This document shows, in pieces, positions 1 to 10,502 of a stretch of 16,750 nucleotides of DNA. A model generated the notes under the pieces. The model saw nothing but the letters and a program-made list of their open reading frames with translations. It made no database searches and was not told the origin of the DNA. How positions within the stretch are numbered: position 1 is the stretch's first letter; every line of letters starts with the position of its first letter. A program made the translations under genes and the position numbers. Source of the stretch: Mucidula mucida (lineage: Eukaryota; Basidiomycota; Agaricomycetes; Agaricales; Physalacriaceae); contig JADNYV010000740.1 of NCBI GenBank assembly GCA_015501055.1, forward strand, positions 1-16,750. The letters are read 5' to 3'.

Positions 1-1002
1 GTCTGTCCTTTGGTTGAGAGTACGATCTAAGCTGCCACCCAGTCGGCCCGCCGCATTCGACGCGATATTTGAACCGCGGTTCCCAGAGGTTCGCGCCATT
101 ATGCAGCAGACGTCAGAAACCTTGTAAAAATCTTGATGTAATCGCGAGTCAAGTACTACATGTTCAATTCCACTGTTTAATGCAAGATCTGAAGGCCGCG
201 GGAACAGTACCTATGTCGCACTGAGAGAAGATTCAACCATTCGTCCGGGCCCTGACGCGTCGTTGACTTCGTACTTCTGCTTCCCGATTCAAGAGATTCC
301 GAATCTCGTTACACGTTTGGATAACCCCGGGGAACGTGTACATATCGCCACCTACCCGTATATCATGTTCTTCTGTGGCCGCCGCCAACTGGGAAACAAG
401 TGTTGTGGGGTCAGTCGAAGTCTGCGCCCGATGGTATGGCGTCGTAGAGCTTCTAAGCAGCAAGCTAGCACTTGACAATCTACAGGTGTACTTTCATTCC
501 CACCCATTCAATCTGTTGTCACTAAAACTCGACCGTTCCATGTGCACCGCGTCGCTTAGATGAGAAGCCGTCCCAACTTGGTTTCGCTTCTCATTGTGTG
601 TATAGACTAAAGATCGAAAAACCGATCAACAGTCCCTGCCATTTTGTAAGTCGCCTAAGACTCGTAAGAGCATACGATACATGATCGGCGATCTCAAGGA
701 GGCGTCAATTCGACAAGCAAACCAGTTCAGACCAATAAAGGCCAACAATGATGCAGCCAACTAGTCCGGACTGTACAGAGAAGTATACATCTTCCAAACC
801 TCTTCCATGCTAAGATTCGGACAAGATGCGGATGCATCCAGATTTAACCGGACGGCGTTACAGTGTGACCGGACCTCGAATGTATTTTCCTCGAGCCATC
901 AAGATCATTAGCCAATGAGCGGTTGTTTATGTAGGCGGTCATATCAGCGCTTGACAGACCTGGAAATGGTGTTGCATCCAGGACTCCATCCGCTAGTCTT
1001 CC
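1..1002. other. Gene-free stretch upstream of the reductase
   Basis: I see no gene, RNA gene or clear repeat here. Open frames on both strands are short (the longest, 844-1143 on the minus strand, is 99 codons) and none has a recognisable motif or extends by plausible splicing into a known family. The right end must hold the promoter of the adenylate-forming reductase, but no convincing TATA box stands just before its start codon. The left part could belong to the edge of a gene outside the window. Confidence 0.5.
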
Positions 1003-4000
1003 ATGCCTCGTCCTGCCTTTCTTCCGGACCTGCCGCTGCTCGCTACACCGCAATCGTGTGCTACATGGAGGAATCCGCCCCTCGACGGCTCTCTCTCTAT
1101 GCCGGAGATCATTGAGTGGAATGGACAGCACAACAGAGATCATCCGCTCTTTGTGTATCCTTTTGGTGACACGATTCGCTTAATCCTCTGGCCCGAATTC
1201 TCGTCCGCTGTGAAATTTGTGGCGCATTCAATACTTTCATCTGCCAACATTATATCCGATACGTCTGTACCGGCCCCTGTGATTGCTATCCTTGCGTCAA
1301 CTGGTACGTGATCCCACGCTCTTGTGCAGAAATGCAGCTCATTTTCGTTAGACGTGATTTCTTATCAGACACTATTCTTTGGCATCCTGCGCGCTGACTG
1401 CGTTCCGTTCCCGATCTCACCGCGAAACTCGGCGACGGCGGTCGCTCACTTGCTTCATGCAGTCAAGGTCGGTCGTGTCTTCCTCGGCCACGACGATACG
1501 ACGCGCCAGCTCATGCAAGCCGCCCTACTCATATTGCAAGAAAAGTTCCCAAATGAAAGTCCCCCCATCGTCTCCGACATTCTCCTGTTCGACGACGTCT
1601 ACGACCAAGATGGGAACGTAGCCAACGATGCCCTTCCAACTTTGGGATTTGGACAATTACGCGACGCATCCGAGCCTGCGTTCATCATGCACTCGTCTGG
1701 TAGGCCCATGCTGCAGGGTGTTGACTTGGTTTTATCTCCTTTTGCTAGGATCGACTTCTTTTCCAAAACTCATCCCGACCTCTCACCGCCACATCTTTGA
1801 AGCGGCTCTGGTGCCGTTCTTTGGGTCCCGCAATATGTCTGGAAAGATTCTGTCAACTCACGGACTACCCTCGTTTCACGGGCTTCCCATGGGAATGTTA
1901 CTGTTTTCTGTAAGCACAAGCTGTCTTCGCCTCTCTACGAATCTGACCTCTGAACCAGGCAACATCTGGGTCAATTTTAGGCGCGTTCCAGCCTCGATGG
2001 CCACCAATCGCGCCTACTCCAGAGCACTGCTTCGAAGGGATGAAATCTACTAACTCAGATTACGCCGTATGTGTACCGTCTTTCGTTGAGGCAAGTGACA
2101 AGGGCTCGTACTTTCGGCGCTGTCTAACATGATTTCTAGGCTTGGGCCCTCAATCCCGGCCACGTCGAGTGGTTTCGTTCGCGGCAGGGCATTGTACGTA
2201 TAACCCAAGTCTGTCCTACGTTTGGGACGTTGATGACCCAACTGTAGATATACGCGGGGGGACCTTTGGCGAAAGTAACTGGTGATAACCTCATTCATCA
2301 AGGCGTTAGCGTGTTCTCTATGTATGGCAGGTACCGATACTTCCTTGGCACGTAGTCCCTTTCTGATGAATGAATGTCTGCACAGCACTGAGGCCGGAAT
2401 ACTATCGGTGTACTTACCAGGTTTGTCTCGGCGTGTTGAAATGACTTCACTTATCTATCAACCTTTTAGCCACCGTCGACGTGGATTGGGAGTACTTTCA
2501 ATTTTCCAAATCGGCCGGTTACAAGATGATCCCCAATGGTAATGACGCGTTTGAGTATATGATACTGGTACGTTTCTCGCTCACCGTCTAATGGTTCTTG
2601 ATCTATGTACAAATAGCCTTCTCCGTGGTGGACACTCTCAGTTGTCAACGCGAAAATTGACGGCTCACCTGCGTATGCAAGCTCCGACCTCTTCACGCCG
2701 CATCCAACGAAGCCAGGGTTTTGGAAAGTGTTCGGCCGGAACGACGATCAGATTATGCACAGCACTGGTGAAAAGGTACTTCATAACAACCCTCGTGTCA
2801 GCATTAAACCGATTCTGAACGGCTTCCCTAGACTAATCCCGGGCCACTGGGTAAGAGCGATTACCCTTGCCATGTTGCTTATGTGACCTCCCTCCAGAGA
2901 TAATTCTAAGCAAGGATCCTCATGTGGCACATAGCGTGATGTTTGGACGGGGTCGATTCCACGCGGGCGTTATCATAGAGCCAGTTATACAACATCCAGT
3001 TGACCCCGCTGATGCAGTTGCCGTGGCGGCTTTCAGAAACAAGATCTGGTGAATAGCTCATTTCTTGTACATCTCCTTTTCTAAGCATGCACAGGCCGAC
3101 AGTCGAACAAATGAACGCATTTGCATCACAACAGTCAAGGATATTCAAAGAGGTGGGGCTCTTTTCATTCACCAGTCCTGTGTCTCATGGGAAAAAAGAT
3201 GATCTTGATAGCCTCGCCGAAGAAACCGTTCAGCTTGACCTCAAAGAATGCGCCGCGTCGTCAAATCATTCTCGATGATTACGAAGACGAGATCAATGCG
3301 TTGTACGATACTGTGGAGGAGACCACGCAAGCTGTTGACACAATCCCCAACACCTGGGATATAGTGTCAACAACCGCGTATGTTCGCACCATCGTGAACA
3401 AGGTGCTTGTCCGTGACATCAGCGACGAGGATGACCTCTTTCAGCAGGGTGCTTGTGATAGGTAAGATATATGTGGTTCCCCATACATATTACCTGATCA
3501 TATGCATCGGCAGTCTTCAAGCCACTTGGATTCGCAATACGCTTCTCCGCGCCTTGCGCGAGAATGCTGAGCTAGATGCTCGCGGAAACGCTGACAATTT
3601 CGTTTATCATCATCCCACGATCGCTCTTCTTGCCAAGCACGTCCATGATCTGGCGCATGGGGAGGCAACTGCGGTCCTTGCTAGTCCTGAGGAAAAAGGC
3701 GAAGTTCATGTCCGATATGGTTAACAAGCACATCGCAGACTTGCCACTGCAATCCGGAGAAGTGCCGATTGGGGATGCATGTCGGGTCCTGTTGGTTGGA
3801 CCAACAGGAAGTCTAGGATCTCACGTCTTGGAATGTCTCATCGCAGACAACAGCGTGTCGAAAATCTTCGCACTGGGGCGTCCGTCGAATTCGAAGACCC
3901 TACGCGATAGGGTGTTGGCGGAATTTCAAGTGCGCGGTTTGGACGAAGGTCTGCTCACGAAAGTCGAGAAGGCGGTTTACCTCGAAGGCGACCTTACTCG

Positions 4001-5112
4001 TGAGAATCTTGGTCTCTCGACCGATGTTTACGATGAGGTTCGTGCATCTAATCTGATTGTTCATCGGGTACTTAACATTTATGATTAGTTGCGAGCGTCG
4101 GTTACGAAAATCATTAGCAATTGTGAGCAACTCCTTTGATCAATGTTTGAAGGTCTCAAACCTGCATGTTCTCACAGCCTGGCGCGTCGACTTCAACCTT
4201 GGTCTGTTGTCGTTCGAATCCAACGTGAAGGGCTTGCGGGGTGTTGTCGATCTCGCACTGCGATCGACTTTCAAAGAGCCACCTAGGCTGATGTTCATTA
4301 GCTCGATCGGAGTCTTACACTGTAAGAGAGTTTTGAACTTCAATTCTCAAGACTCACGTACCTTAGATGCACCGCCGACCTTGGGAAAGATTCTCGAGGA
4401 GACCGTTCAGCCAGACTTCGCTATTGGAAATGGTTATTGCGAATCTAATTGGGTCGCCGAAGAGATTTTGACGTCTGTCGCCTCGCAGACCACCCTTCGC
4501 CCTCTCATCGTCAGAGTTGGTCAAGTCTCTGGTGGAAGGAACGGATTCTGGAACTCCAAGGAATGGTTCCCGTCGATGGTACAAAGCGCTCTCAAGCTCG
4601 GCGCATTTCCGTACGATGATAGGGTAAACCGTCTTCTGAATTTGTTTGTAGGAGTGCTGAACATGGTATTATAGCCGGTGTCGTGGCTCCCAGTCCATGT
4701 CGCTGCCGAAAGCATCGTAGACTTCCTCAACGCGCCTGGAGACATCACGGTCATTCACCTCGCCCATCCTAAACCCATTTCCGGTCGCCTTGTCGCGGAG
4801 ACCGTTGCAGCACGACTCTCCGTCGCTTTGGTTTCCAGCACTGCCTGGCTCGATATGTTGGAAAAGGCTGCTGACGGGGCTTTGACGTCCAAGGGAGGGA
4901 TCGACGTCCAGGCTTTCAGGTTCTTGCACATCTTCAGGACAATTGCAGAGTCGACGGATAACAACAAAGAGGCCTACGGAATGGCGTCCATGTCAATGGA
5001 TAACGCGTTGTCTGCGTCATCATCGCTCTCTTCTGCTGATCTGCCATCTTTAAGCAGTACCGAAGTGAACGGATGGATGTCTTACTGGGAGAGTACGGGT
5101 CTGTTTAGTTAA
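1003..5112 (+). CDS. Adenylate-forming reductase (NRPS-like, A-T-R)
   Basis: This is an NRPS-like adenylate-forming reductase. The family activates a carboxylic acid as an acyl-adenylate, loads it on a phosphopantetheine carrier domain and releases it reductively with NAD(P)H; the substrate here is unknown. Splicing by eye gives exons 1003-1303, 1352-1699, 1749-1909, 1959-2090, 2140-2193, 2248-2330, 2386-2420, 2470-2567, 2617-2775, 2832-2850, 2898-3048, 3095-3152, 3199-3461, 3514-4037, 4089-4122, 4178-4321, 4367-4623 and 4675-5112, about 1,085 residues. The adenylation domain (about 30-530) shows HSSGSTSFPK, YGSTEAG and GRNDDQIMHSTGEKTNP. The carrier motif GACDSLQ has its Ser at about 621. 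The Rossmann motif GPTGSLG lies near 716. The start is chosen because MPRPAF... followed by PPLDGSL and PEII looks like other members. Oddities: the exon sum exceeds a multiple of three by one base because of an extra base at 3691-3699; the intron at 2091 begins GC; YxxxK reads YCESN (Asn codon 4447-4449). It is too short at the N terminus to suggest Lys2. The family call is secure; whether the gene works is not. Confidence 0.9.
2091..2139 (+). other. GC-AG intron in the reductase
   Basis: The 49-base intron begins GCAAGT and ends CTAG, with a CTAAC branch-like motif about 15 bases before the acceptor. Removing it joins ...CVPSFVE to AWALNPGHVEW in frame, as expected for the adenylation domain. 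No GT donor nearby gives an open frame. Confidence 0.75.
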
Positions 5113-5862
5113 GCGTAACAGCTGGGAGCTAAGTACCATCATAGCGCGCTAAGTAGAAATGCACAATCATATGCGATTCTTTGGCTTACGACATATGTCT
5201 GTGGAGACGGAGTGTTTTTCAGATTTCAAGTTCAAAGAAAACAAGGAAAGGAAGAAAAGAGAGTTGAAAGAGAGCCAATAGTTCTCAATTAGCTTCTTGC
5301 ACTCGGTGCCGGCAACCCGTCGGCATCTCTTCTCCTGAGTATAAAAGCTCTTGAGAGGCGCCCCCGGCGCCCCCGCTGTGTTGAGGTGAGGCTTCGAAAT
5401 CTCGTGGGTGTAGTTCGAACTGACGTTGTCCTTTAGGCGAACGTATCGACCTGTCAGTGCGGACCAGGACACTGGAGATATATCGTCGTTCTGGCTATGC
5501 GATGTGTATTGGACTGGCCAGATAACGCGTCGATAGAGTTTTTTTTTGCTCCCTTGTTCTATTTCTCAAGAGGACCAATATCGGAAACGACTGCGATGGC
5601 AGTTCTGGATCTGGGTGCATGAATGCGTGCTCACGACGTTGGGAACTAGCTTCCCCTTCAAATTTAAGCGCCCGAAGCAAAGAGTTCGTTGATTGGACAT
5701 CTCTTTTCATTGATGGAAGTACATAGTGGCGAAGCAGATGAGCATCAACTTCCACATCGGCACCCTCATGATGATCCTGACGGCGTTCAACACGATTCGA
5801 ATTAGCGCCGTCAACGGACGACTATTCTTGCCTCTTCTCTCCCACCAGACGTAGCTCTATCC
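5113..5862. other. Intergenic region, reductase to P450
   Basis: This 750-base gap holds the 3' flank of the reductase and the 5' flank of the P450. I see no gene. A TATAAAAG string lies at about 5342, more than 500 bases before the P450 start, which is too far to be its core promoter unless there is a long leader. The last ~200 bases (from 5665) recur upstream of the P450 fragment at 12547-12773, so the proximal promoter was copied together with the gene start. Confidence 0.55.
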
Positions 5863-6226
5863 ATGGCCTCTCTTCTCCGTCTCATTGCATATTTTAGCCT
5901 TGGCGGTGTTGTATGACGTTGCACTGTGTCCAGAATGTGTCTCATCACGATTCCAGCTTTCCCATGCCTTTTTCAATCGCTTCGAACCGCGCGCACTCTC
6001 CTTTTTAGGCCTGATTTCTGGCCTTTACTTTGCCGCCGCCGCCTACGCCTACACAAACACCCACGAGGTTCTGTACTCAGCGGTAGCATCGGTGGTAGCG
6101 ATCAACGCATTTGTATGCGGCCTTTCTTCCTCCATTATCTTGTATCGATTAGCGCCCTGGCACCCCCTTGCCCAATATCCCGGCCCGGCGTTGGGAAAGA
6201 TCACCAAATGGTACATGGGGTTTTGG
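5665..6226 (+). repeat. Duplicated block, copy 1 (P450 promoter and 5' exons)
   Basis: This block and 12547-13137 are readily aligned direct repeats starting at TAAGCGCCCGAAGC and running through the start codon, intron 1 and most of exon 2 to AAATGGTACATGGGG. Substitutions are scattered throughout, so the duplication is not very recent. Intron 1 is kept in both copies, which shows duplication at the DNA level rather than a retrocopy. Copy 1 carries the intact gene. Confidence 0.9.
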
Positions 6227-8199
6227 ATTGCCAAAGGAAATAGACATCTTATACTCCAAGAGTAACGTCCTCGACGCGTAACACGGACTTCTTCTCACCT
6301 TCGTTGTGTACAGGCTCCACCGTACCTACGGTCCATGGGTTCGCATCGGTACGCGTTTTTCCACAATCATGCTTGGAGGTAGCTCAAAACCGCTAGGTCC
6401 CAACGAGCTTTCCGTCGATGAACCGGCTGCCATTAGACCGATATACAGTCAGATGTTTCGATCTCTCTCCTATCAAGGTAGCTTCATGGTTAGCACTGTC
6501 CACAGAAGTTGACGGCACGCAGGCGCACCACAGGAAGCGGATGCTTTAATTACGACCGTGGACAACAATGAGCATGCTCTTCGCCTTGTGGTAGGCCTCC
6601 ATATCGTAGCACACATCTCCAACTACTGACGTTTGCATTCAGGCATGGTCAAGAGCATTCTCTGCCGAGAATATCAAGCACTTCCGTACATTCGCCCAGG
6701 TCTGAATTCACCAATCGTGCGAATATTCACGGTTGAACAGTCTACAGTCAAGAACCTCTCAACTTCTGGATATTCTCTCTCGGAAGGAACAAGTCGTTTC
6801 CCTTTCACATTGGATCTCGCTCTGGGCGATGTGAGTACGACTTTTGTCGACTTATCATATCCGGCTGACGACTGTTGCAGCGATGTAATGGGAGATATGT
6901 CGTTTTCTGGCGGATTCGAGACACTGGCTGCGGGAAAAGATACTGAAGGCTGGATGGAAGTCGTATGTGTTGCTTTTATGGACTGACTACGCCTTAATCT
7001 TGCTCGACAGCTGCATATTGGTGTCCTCTTTGTGGGAGGTACGTCGTTCCCTGCAAAGGGCTGTACATAACCGCTCACGCTACATCAGTCCTTGGACAGG
7101 TTCCTTGGATGAAGGACATCCTAGCTCTGGCGCCTTCTCCTGGCCCCATATTGACATTTCAACAGGCAAGCGTCTCAGAGCTAAACAATACTATGAGCTA
7201 ACCTTGCCCAGTTCGCGGGAAAGAAGGTTGAAGAAACCAGAGCTGTCAGTGCCGGAATCAGAAAAGACATTCTCAGCATAATTGTAAGTGTCCTACAGAC
7301 TGTTACTTCACCTGCCTTACCCTTTTGATAGCAAAATGACACCGAAGGCGGTATGCAACTCTCTAGACAGCAGGCCAATGCAGACGCGTCGTACATCGTT
7401 TTGGCCGGCTCAGATACTGTCAGCGAAGCTATGACGGCGCTCATGCGGTACATCGCTGGCAGCTCTACCATTCAGAACCGTCTCAGGTTTGAGCTAACGA
7501 AGGCGTTTGACGGACTACTCGAGGATATGGATCACCTCACATTATCCAAGCTACCGTACCTGGATGCTTGCGTTCAAGAAGTCCTTCGGTTGGTACCCCC
7601 CGTGGCTGCCGGTATGTTTATTCCCTTTCTGTGTGACTGGCAGGCCATGATATCCTCCTCTTAGGTCCTCCACGGTGGAATCGAGCCGCTGACACTCCGA
7701 TACTCGACAAGGTTATTCCAGCTGGCACCACCGTTGCTAGTCCCAACTACGCGATGTTCCGCGATCGTGCGTTGGTCGCCTCCGCCTATCTGGCGTACTC
7801 TCATACTCTTCTTTCAGCGCGCAACTTTGTTGCCCCTAACGAGTTCCATCCCGAACGCTGGTTGGAAGGCGGCATTGGAGGACCACACAACGTCGAGGCT
7901 TACGTGCCGTTCTGCTACGGACCCGGCGTTTGCATCGGCAAACCCGTTGCATTGTATAACATGAAGTACGCTTTGTCTGACGACCGGAATTGAAGATTGA
8001 ATGTTCGATAGGCTTCTGACCGCGAGCTTAGTGAGAAGGTTTGAGCTGTCTCTACCGCAAGACTTCGACGTCGACAAGTTCGATGCGTCCTACAAGGTAC
8101 GCTCCGATTCCCGCCTTTTATCTGGCACGTACTAAGTACGGATAGGAACATAACTTGTGGGTTCATGATGAGTTCATGGTTGCCTTGAGGTCTCTGTGA
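5863..8199 (+). CDS. Cytochrome P450 monooxygenase, membrane-anchored
   Basis: This is a haem-thiolate monooxygenase of the type fungal secondary metabolism uses to oxidise small lipophilic substrates, anchored in the endoplasmic reticulum. Exons by eye: 5863-5910, 5957-6261, 6314-6348, 6397-6477, 6523-6590, 6643-6699, 6748-6830, 6881-6962, 7011-7038, 7089-7165, 7212-7283, 7332-7611, 7665-7766, 7818-7965, 8012-8096, 8146-8199. They sum to 1,605 bases, exactly 534 codons plus stop. The N terminus has several hydrophobic helices (residues 1-85), then HPLAQYPGP. The I-helix motif is AGSDTVSEA (about 337), ExxR is EVLR (about 395), the PERF-like motif is HPERW, and the haem motif is FCYGPGVCIG with Cys near 478 (codon 7931-7933). 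The usual Arg two residues before the Cys is Gly. The end reads ...NLWVHDEFMVALRSL, typical of basidiomycete P450s. The intron at 7166 probably begins GC. The gene appears intact and may act with the reductase upstream. CYP family not assigned. Confidence 0.93.
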
Positions 8200-8762
8200 A
8201 TTTCATCCTTGCAATGAATGACAAACTTTGGGCTGGATCTTGGCGCACTTACACGCTTTGCAGCACATTAGATGCATACTTACATTCTGCACTTCTTCTT
8301 TACACCTTACTCTGTTGATGTGGCTTGAGTCGTTCATAAATCAGGATCTATTGTGTGCAGCTACGTTTCATCGAGTGTCTCCCTCAAGTGAATCCGCGCA
8401 TGAGGATTAATGATACAGGATGATCTAATCCAAAGCGTCTGCGGTATACCTCATCCCTTCGGGCATTTAAATATCGAGGAGTACCATCTCCGTCCCCTAG
8501 TCCGAAGACATGACTGTCTGCCTGTCGTTATCGACTACGGTAAGTGGACCAGGACAGAACCCAGCGCCACGTAAGAACAAGTCACGAAGGTCAACCTTCC
8601 TTCCTTTCCAGTAAGAGTAGGAGCACGAGGTGAACAAACATTACTCGCTCTCGTTCTTACGGATCTGCAGATACCAAAGTCGGCGCCCTTTGATATATAA
8701 GGACAGGATGGAGCACACGTCGAATTAAAAAACTAGAATATGAAGGCAGCGACTCCAGAATC
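8200..8762. other. Intergenic region between convergent genes
   Basis: This 560-base gap lies between the 3' end of the P450 (plus) and the 3' end of the sedolisin (minus), so it should hold two 3' flanks. I find no further gene. A TATATAA string near 8693 has no gene behind it in the right direction: the open frame that follows on the plus strand overlaps the last exons of the minus-strand sedolisin. Confidence 0.5.
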
Positions 8763-10502
8763 CTACAATCCGACAGCGTTCATCAAGGCATCAAAGTTGG
8801 GACTTCCCAACCCGGTAACCTTCGTCTTGTATGAGCGCCCAGTTCTGCATGAGGAAATGCAAAGCACTCACGGGATCCCCTATCACAATCACAAAGAAAT
8901 TAGCAACGACAAGCAAGCGGATTCGCGTAAAAGACGTACAACCATCGGTAGCCAGGAAGCCGTCGGTACCACCTAGAGCGGCGCCAGTCAGCAGAGGCGA
9001 ACTTAACACACAACTCAGAAGCCCTACATCCTGGATTGCTGCCCAACGTGATGTCAAATAAGGCCTGCGGGTTAGCGTAGAGGCTTCAAACAGAGCAGTC
9101 AGTCAGCCTAGCAATGACGCCGACGTTGAATAACGTACAAGGGATTCAAGAAACCAAGGACAGGTTTGCCGGAAGCAATGAGAGCAGCGTTCACCAATGA
9201 AATCACACTGGCGAAGATCGGGCTTGAACAAGACGTGCCGTCGACACCAGTAAGTTCATCCCTGTAGACAATAATGACATTCTGCCCTTGTGCAGAAACA
9301 TCGGGGAAACCGCGTCCGGAAGTGTTGTAGAGGCCGGAGTATACGCTGCCGAGCTCGGTAAGGTAACTATTCACGGCTGAAGTCTGGTAGCTGGGCGAAG
9401 GGAAATAGTTAGAGAAACCGCCACCGCTGAGGTCAGCCCCAATTTCAGGGTTCGTGTAAGTGGTTGCTCCAACGGCGGTTTGCCATGGACAAGTTGCGGG
9501 AAATGTCGGCACAAAGGTTGTACAATCTTTCGCTGGGACGAGTTCAGATGCGGCAATGATAAGGGGAAGTAACAAACCTTGTGCACCAGATACACCACCG
9601 TCACTTTAGTACGTCGTGTCAGTTTCGGAGACGATGTCTGAGCACGTATTTCACCTGATGCAAAGAGAACGGAAACACCGCGCGCCCCAAGAGACATGTA
9701 CCCATCACACATACGTCTAATACCAAATCAGATCATCATGAAACGGTGCCGGAACGTTGAGTCGTGCCTTGCCAGAGTAATGGGGAGATCTGCTTCGTCG
9801 AAGCCATAACTGGTCGTGACAACCTGGATGGCAGATATCGGACTAGATTCAGGAATACTTCGAAAGTATATTCACCTGTGGCGGGTGCTGCTGAGCACTC
9901 AGAAAATCAAATGCATCTATCCAGCCTCCAATGCCGTCCCGCGTTCGATTTCCGACTGAAATGAACAAAACTGGCACGCCAGTAGCGATTCCAACGGTGT
10001 ATTGAATGTCGAGGTTCTTTGAAACGAATGAGTCACATCCAAGGACCACGAATACTCGTACCGCTTCAAGGCCTGCTTTGGAGATATCCTGAGGATCTAT
10101 CCCACCATCTACGGATTGCACCATGAAGCTCGCTGAGGGTGTATTGGGATCAGTCCTATAGAAGTACAGGAAATTTGCCAAGTCATCTGCCTGCCCGTCT
10201 CTTAGTCGCAGATCGTCACTGATGGTAATGGCAAACCTACGTTAGCGTATTGTTGAAGGAACCCTGTGACGGCGAGGCTGTTGGAGGACTGGGGAGCGGC
10301 GGTAGTGGGAATACCATATAAGGCTTGTAGACAGGCGGGCGTCATGAGACTATCGCAGTCGCCGCTGTCGTTAACATCGTACGAGTCGTTCTGCACGGGA
10401 TCAGCCATCGGCGTAGGAGCTGTTCGAACTTTGAAGGAGGACATGGTAAAGTTCTTGGTACCGTACTTGGGCTCCAACATGCCTCTGATGTTAAGGAGCA
10501 GT
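8763..10502 (-). CDS. Sedolisin (S53) peptidase domain, prodomain missing
   Basis: Family S53 peptidases are acid serine-carboxyl peptidases, in fungi normally secreted with a signal peptide and a prodomain of about 180 residues. Exons on the minus strand: 10502-10241, 10190-10062, 10016-9876, 9823-9768, 9716-9655, 9603-9578, 9526-9139, 9083-9028, 8972-8940, 8879-8872, 8819-8763. The mature domain starts near SGDCDSLMTPACLQALYG. The Glu of SKAGLEA (10067-10065) and Asp of NLDIQYT (10010-10008) form the catalytic pair. The oxyanion Asp lies in DGGVSGAQ (9602-9600). The catalytic Ser is in DGTSCSSP (9233-9231). FDITLGSNPGC and WDPVTGLG hold the calcium-site residues. There is no signal peptide or prodomain; instead the first exon begins with the C terminus of a seven-helix protein in the same frame. 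Joining 9655 to 9603 leaves the frame one base short. An 8-base exon (8879-8872) is needed to encode WDP. Family certain; activity doubtful. Confidence 0.85.

Noticed and set aside
233..478. Minus-strand open frame of 81 codons
   Set aside because: No recognisable motif, no plausible splicing partner, and overlapping frames of similar length on the other strand.
4038..4177. An apparent second break in the reductase, where the frame ending ...VYDEVRASNLIVHR stops and TAWRVDFN resumes
   Set aside because: Two ordinary introns (4038-4088, 51 bases, and 4123-4177, 55 bases) with a 34-base exon between them restore RASVTKIISNSWRVDFN, which fits the family without gaps.
6831..6880. Reading the P450 straight through this segment, which keeps an open frame
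   Set aside because: Splicing here and at 6700-6747 gives SRTSQLLDILS and HWISLWAIDVMGD, which match P450 helices, and makes the total exactly 534 codons.
8740..8976. Plus-strand open frame after a TATATAA string
   Set aside because: It overlaps the last exons of the minus-strand sedolisin, whose motifs explain this sequence.
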